64,000 nt of DNA, from contig NZ_JAQFWQ010000016.1 of NCBI RefSeq assembly GCF_027706725.1, positions 1 through 64,000 of the forward strand, read 5' to 3'. Positions 17,015 to 24,562 of the stretch are shown one piece after another (the stretch's first letter is position 1; each line of letters opens with the position of its first letter). The stretch is from Nocardiopsis endophytica (lineage in GTDB: Bacteria > Actinomycetota > Actinomycetes > Streptosporangiales > Streptosporangiaceae). The translations under genes were made by a program, and so were the position numbers. Below the pieces are notes generated by a model. That model was not told where the DNA came from. It made no database searches and saw only the letters and a program-made list of their open reading frames with translations.

Positions 17015-18874
17015 TCAGTCGTGGCGGCAGCCGCTGTGCATGTACGCCGCGAGGCCGCTGGGCCCGGACGCGGAGGAGGCCGCCGCGGCGGGCGCGCCGT
17101 CGGAGGTGTCGGACGCGTCGTAGACCACCTCGCCGCCGACGATGGTCATGGCGATCGGCAGGTCCACGATCTCTTCGGGCGGGGTGTCGACCAGGTCCCC
17201 GTCGAACACGGCGAGGTCGGCGGCCATGCCCGGCGCGAGCGTGCCCTTCCACGACTCGGCGCGGTCCTGCCATGCGCCCGCGGTCGTGTAGGAGGCCAGG
17301 GCCTCCTCCAGGCCGATGACCTCTTCGGCGCCGAACACCTCGCCGGTCTCCAGGCTCTTGCGCGTCAGCGCGGCCGTCAGTCCTTCGCGGAAGTCCGGCA
17401 GGCCCACGACGGGCGCGTCGGAGGCGCTGGCGACCGGGACGCCCAGGTCGAGCGCGGTGCGGTAGGGCCACTGGTAATCGGTGCGCTCCCGGCCGATCAC
17501 GTCGACCAGCTGGTGCGAGAGGGAGCGCTTGATCTGGGGGTTGTAGCTCACCGGGAGGCCGAGCGCGGCCATGCGCCGCAGGTCCTCGGGCGTCGCCAGG
17601 TCGCCGTGGATGACGTAGTGGCGCAGCTCCTCGCCGCCGAACCGCTCGATGGCGGCCGCGTAGGCGTCGACGACCGCATTGGCCGTCAGGTCGCCGGTCG
17701 CGTGGGTCCCCACCTGGAAGCCCATCTCGTGCGCGGTCATGACCCAGTCGTTCAGCAGGGCGAGCTGCTCGTCCACCGAGTCCCCGGGCAGCGTGAGCCC
17801 GCCGTTGCCGCCGCCGACGTAGGGTTCGGAGACCCAGGCCGTCCGGGCCTGGGTCGGCACGCCGTCGGCGAAGATCTTCACCTGGCTCGCGTTCAGCCAT
17901 TCGTGGTCGGTCTCGATCCGCCCGGCCTCCGCCAAGGTGTCCCGCAGGCCGTCGGAGGCGGCGATCATGACGGTGAAGCGCTGCCGGATGTCGCCCGACG
18001 CCAGCATGTCGCGGTACCGCCGGACCGAGTCCAGGTCGATCCCGGCGTCCGTCACCGAGGTGACGCCGTTCCGGTGCATGATATCCACGGCCGCGCGCAG
18101 CCCCTGCCGCTTCTCCTCCTCGGTGAAGTCCGGCATGACCGCGTCGACCAGGCCGGCCGCCCCCTCCAACAGCAGCCCGGTCGGTTCGCCGTCGCCGTCC
18201 TTGACGATCTCGCCGCCGGGCGGCGGCTCGGTGTCCCGGGTGATCCCGGCGAGCTCCAGCGCCTTGGAGTTCACCCAGAGGGCGTGCGCGGACCACTCCC
18301 GCAGGGCGGCCGGGTTGTCCGCGGAGACCTCGTCGATGTCGTGCCGGGTCGGGTACCGGCCCTCGGCGAGGTAGCCCTGGTCCCACCCGAAGCCGCGGAT
18401 CCACTCCCCCGGCTCCTTGTCCCGGACGGCCTCGGCGACGAGGGCGCGGATGTCGGCGATGGACCCGACCGCGTCCCGGCCCAGGTCCAGCGTCAGCGGA
18501 GGCCGCCCCGTACCGAGGCCCATCGGATGGCAGTGCCCGTCGTTGACCCCGGGGATGACGGTCCGGCCCCGGAGGTCGACCGCCTCGGTCCGCGAGTCCA
18601 TGTACCGCCGCAGCTCACGGGTGGTCCCCACGGCCCGGACCAGGCCGTCCTTGATGGCGACGGCCTCGGCGGGGGCGAAGTCCCCGTCCATGGTCAGCAC
18701 CTTGCCGTCGAACAGCACCAGGTCCGCCTTGCCCTTGCCGGCGCCTCCGCCGCCCCGGCCCCCTCCGGACCCGGCCGCCGCCTCGGCGGCGCCTCCCATC
18801 GCGCCCAGCGCCGCTCCGGCGCCCGCGGCTTGCAGGAACCTCCGCCTCCGCAGCGGCCTTCGTCGATCCGTCAT
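17015..18874 (-). CDS. Tat-exported metal-dependent amidohydrolase, YtcJ/NfdA-like
   Basis: The 619-residue enzyme belongs to the amidohydrolase_3 (YtcJ-like) branch. A twin-arginine signal (RRRRFLQAAGAGAALGAMGG, residues about 9-28) sends the folded enzyme out of the cell. Metal-site motifs are GHCHPMG, QVKIFADG, VGTHATGD, YVIHGD and SASDAP. The family includes N-substituted formamide deformylase, which frees primary amines from their formyl derivatives; release of an amine for the nearby amine oxidase is an attractive inference. The ATG at 18874 has GGAGGAGG seven bases upstream, although the frame runs on to 19075. It lies divergent to moaF and convergent to the hpa operon. Confidence 0.85.
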   Translation of the reverse strand: MTDRRRPLRRRRFLQAAGAGAALGAMGGAAEAAAGSGGGRGGGGAGKGKADLVLFDGKVLTMDGDFAPAEAVAIKDGLVRAVGTTRELRRYMDSRTEAVDLRGRTVIPGVNDGHCHPMGLGTGRPPLTLDLGRDAVGSIADIRALVAEAVRDKEPGEWIRGFGWDQGYLAEGRYPTRHDIDEVSADNPAALREWSAHALWVNSKALELAGITRDTEPPPGGEIVKDGDGEPTGLLLEGAAGLVDAVMPDFTEEEKRQGLRAAVDIMHRNGVTSVTDAGIDLDSVRRYRDMLASGDIRQRFTVMIAASDGLRDTLAEAGRIETDHEWLNASQVKIFADGVPTQARTAWVSEPYVGGGNGGLTLPGDSVDEQLALLNDWVMTAHEMGFQVGTHATGDLTANAVVDAYAAAIERFGGEELRHYVIHGDLATPEDLRRMAALGLPVSYNPQIKRSLSHQLVDVIGRERTDYQWPYRTALDLGVPVASASDAPVVGLPDFREGLTAALTRKSLETGEVFGAEEVIGLEEALASYTTAGAWQDRAESWKGTLAPGMAADLAVFDGDLVDTPPEEIVDLPIAMTIVGGEVVYDASDTSDGAPAAAASSASGPSGLAAYMHSGCRHD

Positions 18875-19142
18875 GGCTCGGCCTCCTCCGGGTTCGCCGT
18901 CGCACCGGCGTCGTAGCCAGGCATCGTCCGCGCCACGGGCGCCGCCGTCTTGCGCAGGAGTGCACGAGGGTTGTCGCCGGGCGCCGCCGTCCGGCGCACC
19001 GCCGATACACCGCCGCTGCACCACCTGTGCGCCACCTCTGTGCCGCCACAGACAAGACCCGTGCGCCGGTGTCATAGGCGCACGCCGCGGGGCTGCCTAG
19101 GGTCCTGGGATCCGGTCGCACCACCCGACGACGAGGAGACCC

Positions 19143-19922
19143 ATGAGCCAGTCGTTCATCCCGGTCGGTGCCCTCGGCGAGGGATTCGCACCAGAGGCGG
19201 ACCTCCTCGGCGAGACGGCCGACCTCGCAGGCCGCACGTTCACACTGCACTTCGAGGCGCCGCACTTCGAGGCGCCGATGGAACTGAGGATCGCCGGGAA
19301 CACGGCGTCCTGGGGCGCCCACACCGACGTGCCCGTCCGGGTCACCTCGATCCGGCCCGGCGTCTACCTGGTCGACGGCGTCGCCGACGGGGTCTCCACG
19401 ACGTTCGTGGCCGACACCGCCACCGGGGCCGTCACCCTGGTCGAGGGGCGGCTCCCGGACGCCGCGACGAGGGCGGAGTCCGCGCACACCCGGGTGCGGC
19501 GGGGCGACGAGCCCACCGGCGTCACCGCGCGCATCTCCCACGGCGGCATCGACGGCCCGCCGGCCCGTCCGCACGGGCCGACGACCGCGCTCGTCGGGCT
19601 GCGCAACCGGTACACCTACTCGCCGAGCGAGGTGTACGAGCACATCTACCTCACCCCGGAGCTGTACACCTGGCACTGCCTGCGCGGGGCCGAGCAGGGC
19701 CTCGCCGACACGGACCGGTGCCACCACATCGCCGTCGGGGACGGGCTGACCCTCTTCGTCTGGCGGGAGAAGATCGTCCCGACGCTCGGCCTGCTCCTCA
19801 TCGACCTCGACGCCCTGCGCACCGACGGCAAGATCTTCGGCGACGACGGGTTCGACTCCGGCTCCACCGTGAACTTCCCCGTCGGCGCGCGGGCCGAGAT
19901 CCTCGGCGCCGTCGCGCCCTGA
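19143..19922 (+). CDS. moaF: MoaF-family protein of the monoamine regulon
   Basis: This 259-residue protein with N- and C-terminal MoaF-type beta-barrel halves shows the conserved C-terminal run YEHIYLTPELYTWHCL and the FVWREKIVPTLG segment. MoaF occurs in the Klebsiella monoamine regulon next to amine oxidase and short-chain dehydrogenase genes; its exact job is unclear (it was once confused with molybdopterin genes by name). It has no signal peptide. GAGGAGA precedes the ATG by a good distance. It heads the operon moaF-permease-SDR-SDR-aldehyde dehydrogenase, which supports a role in aromatic amine use. Confidence 0.85.
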   Translation: MSQSFIPVGALGEGFAPEADLLGETADLAGRTFTLHFEAPHFEAPMELRIAGNTASWGAHTDVPVRVTSIRPGVYLVDGVADGVSTTFVADTATGAVTLVEGRLPDAATRAESAHTRVRRGDEPTGVTARISHGGIDGPPARPHGPTTALVGLRNRYTYSPSEVYEHIYLTPELYTWHCLRGAEQGLADTDRCHHIAVGDGLTLFVWREKIVPTLGLLLIDLDALRTDGKIFGDDGFDSGSTVNFPVGARAEILGAVAP

Positions 19923-19962
19923 CACATCCCCCTGCGTCCCATCTCGGCAAGGGAGCGGACCT

Positions 19963-21426
19963 TTGTCCTCCACACCGGAAACGAGACTCAAGGGGCACCT
20001 CGGCGTCCCGGGGGTCGTCTTCCTCGTCCTGGCCGCGGTCGCCCCCCTGACCGGCATCATCGTCATCGGCGGCATCGGCATCGCCGTCGGCACGGGCGGC
20101 GGCACGCCGATGATGTTCCTCCTGGCCACCGCCGTGTTCCTGCTGTTCGCCGTCGGGTACGCCCAGATGGCCAAGCGCCTGGTGAACGCGGGGGGCTTCT
20201 ACGCCTTCGTGGTGCGCGGCCTCGGCCGGACGGCGGGCCTGGTCGCCGCCTTCGTGGCCCTGGTCGGCTACAACTGCTTCGTCGCCGGGGCGGTCGGCAC
20301 GAGCGGCTTCTTCACCTCGATCGTCGTCGCCGACGTCTTCGGCCCGGACCTGCCGTGGTGGCTGTGGAGCCTGGCCTCGGTCGCGGGCGTGTGGCTGCTG
20401 ACGCGCAGCGGCATCGACCTGTCGGCCAAGGTGCTCGGCGTCGCCCTCGTCCTCGAGGTCGCCATCCTGGTCGTTCTGGACATCGCCATCCTCGTCACCA
20501 CCGGCTACTCGTTCGAACCGTTCCTGCCCGAGGTGTTCCTGACCGGCTCGGTGGGGCTCGGGCTGCTCTTCGCCGCCAACGCCTTCGTCGGCTTCGAGGC
20601 GACCGGACTGTTCAGCGAGGAGGCCCGCGACCCCAAGCGCACCATTCCGCGCGCCACCTATGCGGCGATCGTCTTCATCGGCGTCTTCGCCGCCGTCACC
20701 ACCTGGGCGATCGTCTCCGCGCTGGGCGTGCGCGGCGCCGGGGACACGGCCCTGGAGCACCTCGCCGCGGGCGACCTCGTCTTCACCGTCTCGGCGGAGT
20801 ACCTCGGCGACGGCCTGACCGACGTGATGCGCCTGCTGCTCGTGGTCAGCCTCTTCGCGGCCCTGCTCGCCCTGCACAACTCCGCGACCCGGTACCTGTA
20901 CGCGCTCGGCCGGGTCGGCGTGCTGCCCCGGCCGCTGGCGCGCACCCGCCGCGCGAACGGGGCGCCCGTCGCCGCCTCCACCGTCCAGCTCGCCTTCGCG
21001 ACGCTCGTCGCGATGGCGTACGCGGTCGCCGGCGCCGACCCGATCGCGAACCTCGTCGCTGCCTTCACCGGCATCGGCACGCTCGGCATCGTCCTGCTCC
21101 AGGCGATCGCCGCGACCGCCATCGTTGTGCACTTCCGGCGGGTCCGCGACCCGCGCCCGCTCTCGACGTTCGTCCTGCCGCTCCTCGGCGGACTGGGGCT
21201 GTGGACCGTCACGGCGCTGGCGTTCGGCAACTTCCCCGAGCTCGCGGGCAGCGACAGCCCGGTCATCGCCCTGCTCCCCTGGCTGCTGCCGGTCGCCGTC
21301 GCCGCCGCGCTCGCCGTGGCCTACCACCTGCGCTCGTCGAAGCCGGAGGTGTGGTCGGTCCTCGACCAGGACCTCGACCGCGTCTCCGAACCGCCCGCGA
21401 CCACGGACACGGAGAGGAACCCATGA
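19963..21426 (+). CDS. APC-superfamily amino acid / amine permease
   Basis: The 487-residue polytopic protein has 12 or more predicted membrane segments. The first reads GVVFLVLAAVAPLTGI and the conserved helix-6-like region is GFEATGLFSEEARDPKRTIPRAT, a signature of APC amino acid transporters. It probably imports the amine or amino acid substrate of the block in symport with H+ or Na+ (inference from position). It starts with TTG at 19963 after GGGAG, 40 bases behind moaF, and its stop overlaps the next start (ATGA). Confidence 0.87.
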   Translation: MSSTPETRLKGHLGVPGVVFLVLAAVAPLTGIIVIGGIGIAVGTGGGTPMMFLLATAVFLLFAVGYAQMAKRLVNAGGFYAFVVRGLGRTAGLVAAFVALVGYNCFVAGAVGTSGFFTSIVVADVFGPDLPWWLWSLASVAGVWLLTRSGIDLSAKVLGVALVLEVAILVVLDIAILVTTGYSFEPFLPEVFLTGSVGLGLLFAANAFVGFEATGLFSEEARDPKRTIPRATYAAIVFIGVFAAVTTWAIVSALGVRGAGDTALEHLAAGDLVFTVSAEYLGDGLTDVMRLLLVVSLFAALLALHNSATRYLYALGRVGVLPRPLARTRRANGAPVAASTVQLAFATLVAMAYAVAGADPIANLVAAFTGIGTLGIVLLQAIAATAIVVHFRRVRDPRPLSTFVLPLLGGLGLWTVTALAFGNFPELAGSDSPVIALLPWLLPVAVAAALAVAYHLRSSKPEVWSVLDQDLDRVSEPPATTDTERNP

Positions 21427-22217
21427 GCACCTACCTGGTCACCGGCGGCGGCACCGGTATCGGCGCCGCGGTCGCCGCCCGGCTGGCCGCGGACGGCGGC
21501 GACGTCGTCGTCTCCGGCCGGCGGAGGGAACCGCTCGACGAGGTCGCGTCGGCGCACCAGCGCGTGGTGGCGATGCCCGCCGACGCGGCGGACGGCGCCG
21601 CCATGGGGCGCCTCGTCGCGGACGTCGTCGAGCTCTACGGGAGCCTCGACGGCGTCGTGGCGAACGCGGGCGGGCACGGCTACGACAGCGTCGGCGACAC
21701 CAGCGACGAGGCGTGGCGGTCGAGTCTGGACGCCAATCTGACGACGGCGTTCGTCACCGCCCGCGAGTCGCTCCGGGCGCTGGAGAGGTCGGGCGGCGCC
21801 TTCGTGGCCGTCTCCTCGCTCGCGGGCCTGCGGGCGGCCCCGGAGACGGCCGGGTACACGGTCGGCAAGCACGCGCTGCTCGGGCTGGTGCGGTCGATCG
21901 CGCGCGACCACGGGCACCGCGTGCGGGCCAACGCCGTGTGCCCCGGCTGGGTCCGCACGCCGATGGCCGACGAGGAGATGCGCGTGCTCGTCGAAGGCGG
22001 CGGCGCGGCCGACGTCGAGGCCGCCTACGCCACGGTGACGCGCGACGTGCCGCTCCGGCGGCCCGCCGCCCCGGAGGAGATCGCCGGGGTGGTGGCGTTC
22101 CTGCTCGGGCCCGACGCCGCCTACGTCCAAGGCGCGACCCTCGTGGTCGACGGCGGCGCGCACATCGTCGACGTGCCGACCCTGGCGTTCGACGGAAAGG
22201 CGGGGGACGCACCGTGA
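21423..22217 (+). CDS. Short-chain dehydrogenase/reductase 1
   Basis: This 264-residue classical SDR has the cofactor loop TGGGTGIG, NAGG after the fourth strand, the catalytic Ser in VSSLAG and YTVGK as the Tyr-x3-Lys pair, plus the C-terminal VDGGAH motif. An Arg-rich turn after the second strand (SGRRREP) favours NADP(H). SDR genes (moaE) accompany monoamine oxidase genes in Klebsiella; here it may act on a side-chain alcohol or aldehyde (inference). Both ends overlap the adjacent genes by four bases (ATGA, GTGA), so translation is coupled. Confidence 0.88.
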   Translation: MSTYLVTGGGTGIGAAVAARLAADGGDVVVSGRRREPLDEVASAHQRVVAMPADAADGAAMGRLVADVVELYGSLDGVVANAGGHGYDSVGDTSDEAWRSSLDANLTTAFVTARESLRALERSGGAFVAVSSLAGLRAAPETAGYTVGKHALLGLVRSIARDHGHRVRANAVCPGWVRTPMADEEMRVLVEGGGAADVEAAYATVTRDVPLRRPAAPEEIAGVVAFLLGPDAAYVQGATLVVDGGAHIVDVPTLAFDGKAGDAP

Positions 22218-22996
22218 CCACCGCTCCCCCGGACCCCGGCGGCCTCAGCGGCCTGGTCGTCCTCGTCACGGGCGCCGCGAGCGGCATCGGCGCCGCGGTC
22301 GCCGCACTGGCGGCGGAGCGGGGCGCGACGCCCGTGCTGCTGGACCGGGACCGCGACGGCGTCCAGGAGCGGGTGGACGCCCTGCCCGCGCACGGACCCC
22401 CGGGCGGCCCGGCCCTGGCCCTCGCCGCGGACGTCACGGACGAGGCGTCGGTGCGCTCGGCCGTCGGGGCGGCGCTCCACCGCCTCGGCCGCATCGACAC
22501 CGTCGTCACCTGCGCCGGGGTGTCCGGGCCCGTCGGCAGCCGCCTGGAGGAGGTCGCCCTCACCGACTGGCAGCGGGTCTTCGCCGTGAACGTCACGGGC
22601 GCCTACCTGACGCTGAAGCACACCCTCGCGTCCCAGCGCCGCTCCCCGCACGGGGCGGCGGTCCTGGTCGCCAGCGACTCGGCGCTCGTGGCCGCCCCGG
22701 GGATGGTCCCGTACTGCGCGTCGAAGGCCGCCGTGGTGCAGTTGGCGCGGGCGCTGTCGGTGGAGACGGCCGACGAGGTGCGCGTCAACGCCGTCTGCCC
22801 GTCCGTGGTCGACACCCCGATGAGCCGGGGCGACCTGCAGGTCCCGGACTTCACCGGCGCCGGATACCCCGTCCACCGGCCCGAGGACGTCGCCGAGCAC
22901 GTGCTGTTCCTCGCCTCCCCGCGGGCCGCGGGGATCCATGGGGCGGCGGTGACCCTGGACTTCGGCTACTCGGCGCGGTCGGCCTTCCCCGCGTGA
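22214..22996 (+). CDS. Short-chain dehydrogenase/reductase 2
   Basis: The 260-residue classical SDR has TGAASGIG, CAGVSG, ASDSALV and YCASK as catalytic Tyr-x3-Lys. An Asp after the second strand (LLDRDRD) suggests NAD(H), unlike its upstream neighbour. The two SDRs are only distantly alike, so they are not a recent duplication. Having an NADP-type and an NAD-type SDR side by side could serve oxidation and reduction of a beta-hydroxylated amine side chain, as in octopamine or noradrenaline (speculative). The GTG start overlaps the upstream stop. Confidence 0.87.
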   Translation: MTTAPPDPGGLSGLVVLVTGAASGIGAAVAALAAERGATPVLLDRDRDGVQERVDALPAHGPPGGPALALAADVTDEASVRSAVGAALHRLGRIDTVVTCAGVSGPVGSRLEEVALTDWQRVFAVNVTGAYLTLKHTLASQRRSPHGAAVLVASDSALVAAPGMVPYCASKAAVVQLARALSVETADEVRVNAVCPSVVDTPMSRGDLQVPDFTGAGYPVHRPEDVAEHVLFLASPRAAGIHGAAVTLDFGYSARSAFPA

Positions 22997-23114
22997 GCCG
23001 TGCACGTTCGCGCGCCCGCCGTGCACGGACACACAAGCCCGCCCGGCCGGCCGGAGCCGAGAATCGACCCCGCGTCGTGGACGACACAGAGGCGGACGAC
23101 ACAGAGGTGAGGAC

Positions 23115-24521
23115 ATGGAGAGCTACGAGAACCTGCTGGCCGCCGTGGCGGCGCCGGAGGGCGGCCGGCCGGTGGCCGACCCCGCCACCGGCGAGGAGAT
23201 CGGCCGCGCCCCCGAGCACGGCGCCGAGGACCTCGAACGGGCCGTCGCGGCCGCCCGGGCGGCCCAGCCCGCTTGGGAGGCGCTCGGCCACGAGGAGCGC
23301 TCCCGGCTGCTGAACGCCGCGGCCGACGCCGTCGACCGGTCGGCCGAGGCGCTTGCCCTCCTCATCTCCCGCGAGCAGGGCAAGCCGCTCAACGGCCCGG
23401 GCAGCCGCTTCGAGGCGGGCGGGGTCGCGGCCTGGCTCCGCGCCGCCGCCGCCACCCCGCTGGCCCCCGAGCGGGTGCTCGACGACGAATCCGGCCAGGC
23501 GACGCTCACCTACCGCGCCGCGGGCCTGGTGGGCGCCATCGGGCCCTGGAACTGGCCGGCGCTCATCGCGTCCTGGCAGTTCGGGCCGGCGCTGCGGATG
23601 GGCAACGCCGTGGTGATGAAGCCGTCCGAGGACACGCCGCTCACGGTGCTCGCGCTCGCCGCGATCGTGAACCGGGTGCTCCCCGAGGGCGTGCTGACGG
23701 TGCTGTCCGGGGACGGCGGCCTCGGTGCCGCGCTCGCGGCGCACCCGGCGTTCGACAAGATCATGTTCACCGGCTCGACGCGCACCGGGAAGGCGATCGC
23801 CGCGTCGAGCGCGGGCAACCTGCCGCGCCTCACGCTCGAACTCGGCGGCAACGACCCGGGGATCGTGCTGCCCGACGCCGATCCGGCCGCCATCGCCGAG
23901 GACCTCTTCTGGGGCGCCTTCATCAACACCGGGCAGACGTGCGCGGCGCTCAAGCGCCTGTACGTGCACGAGTCCGTCCACGACGGCGTCGTCGAGGCGC
24001 TGGCCGAGGTGGCGGCCCGGATGCCGATGGGGCCGGGGGTCGAGGAGGAGAGCATGCTCGGGCCGCTCACGACCGCCGAGCAGTTCCGGATCGTCGACGG
24101 CCTCGTCGAGCAGGCCAGGGCCGCGGGCGGGCGCCTGGTCACGGGGGGCGACCCCGACCGGGGGGCGCCCGGCCGCTTCTACCCGGCGACGATCGTGACC
24201 GGCCTGCCCGCCGACGCCGGGCTCGTCGTGGAGGAGCAGTTCGGCCCGGCGCTGCCGGTCCTGCCCTACACCGACCTCGATGAGGCGGTCTCCCAGGCCA
24301 ACGCCCTCGACGTCGGGCTGGGCGCGTCGGTCTGGTCGGGCGACGTCGAGCGGGCCAAGCGGGTCGCGGCGCGCATCGAGGCCGGCACGGTCTGGATCAA
24401 CAAGCACGGGACCCTGCACCCGATGGTGCCGTTCGGTGGTGTCAAGGGGTCCGGCTACGGCCTGGAGTTCGGTGTGGAGGGGCTCAAGGCCGTAGCCGTC
24501 CCGCAGGTCATCGCGGCCTGA
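23115..24521 (+). CDS. NAD-dependent aldehyde dehydrogenase, probable arylacetaldehyde type
   Basis: The 468-residue enzyme has GPWNWP with N146, LELGGN with E242 and TGQTCAALKR with the nucleophile C276. In amine degradation the amine oxidase makes an arylacetaldehyde and this enzyme would oxidise it to the arylacetic acid, like FeaB; the assignment rests on context, since the sequence fits several ALDH subfamilies. It is shorter at the N-terminus than FeaB. GAGGTGAGG precedes the ATG. The 118-base gap after SDR 2 contains the repeat GGACGACACAGAGG twice in tandem. It converges on the amine oxidase gene. Confidence 0.85.
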   Translation: MESYENLLAAVAAPEGGRPVADPATGEEIGRAPEHGAEDLERAVAAARAAQPAWEALGHEERSRLLNAAADAVDRSAEALALLISREQGKPLNGPGSRFEAGGVAAWLRAAAATPLAPERVLDDESGQATLTYRAAGLVGAIGPWNWPALIASWQFGPALRMGNAVVMKPSEDTPLTVLALAAIVNRVLPEGVLTVLSGDGGLGAALAAHPAFDKIMFTGSTRTGKAIAASSAGNLPRLTLELGGNDPGIVLPDADPAAIAEDLFWGAFINTGQTCAALKRLYVHESVHDGVVEALAEVAARMPMGPGVEEESMLGPLTTAEQFRIVDGLVEQARAAGGRLVTGGDPDRGAPGRFYPATIVTGLPADAGLVVEEQFGPALPVLPYTDLDEAVSQANALDVGLGASVWSGDVERAKRVAARIEAGTVWINKHGTLHPMVPFGGVKGSGYGLEFGVEGLKAVAVPQVIAA

Positions 24522-24535
24522 TGGCCGCGGCGCGT

Positions 24536-24562
24536 CCGGTGCGCGCGGGGGCGCGCGCCCGG
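24536..24562. terminator. Bidirectional hairpin between aldehyde dehydrogenase and amine oxidase genes
   Basis: GCGCGC (24541-24546) and GCGCGC (24551-24556) flank a GGGG loop, and outer CCGG arms add to the stem. The hairpin fills the 40-base gap between two convergent stop codons. Confidence 0.6.

Noticed and set aside
17021-18916. 631-codon frame antisense to the amidohydrolase
   Set aside because: The opposite frame has full enzyme motifs and a Tat signal; this one has none.
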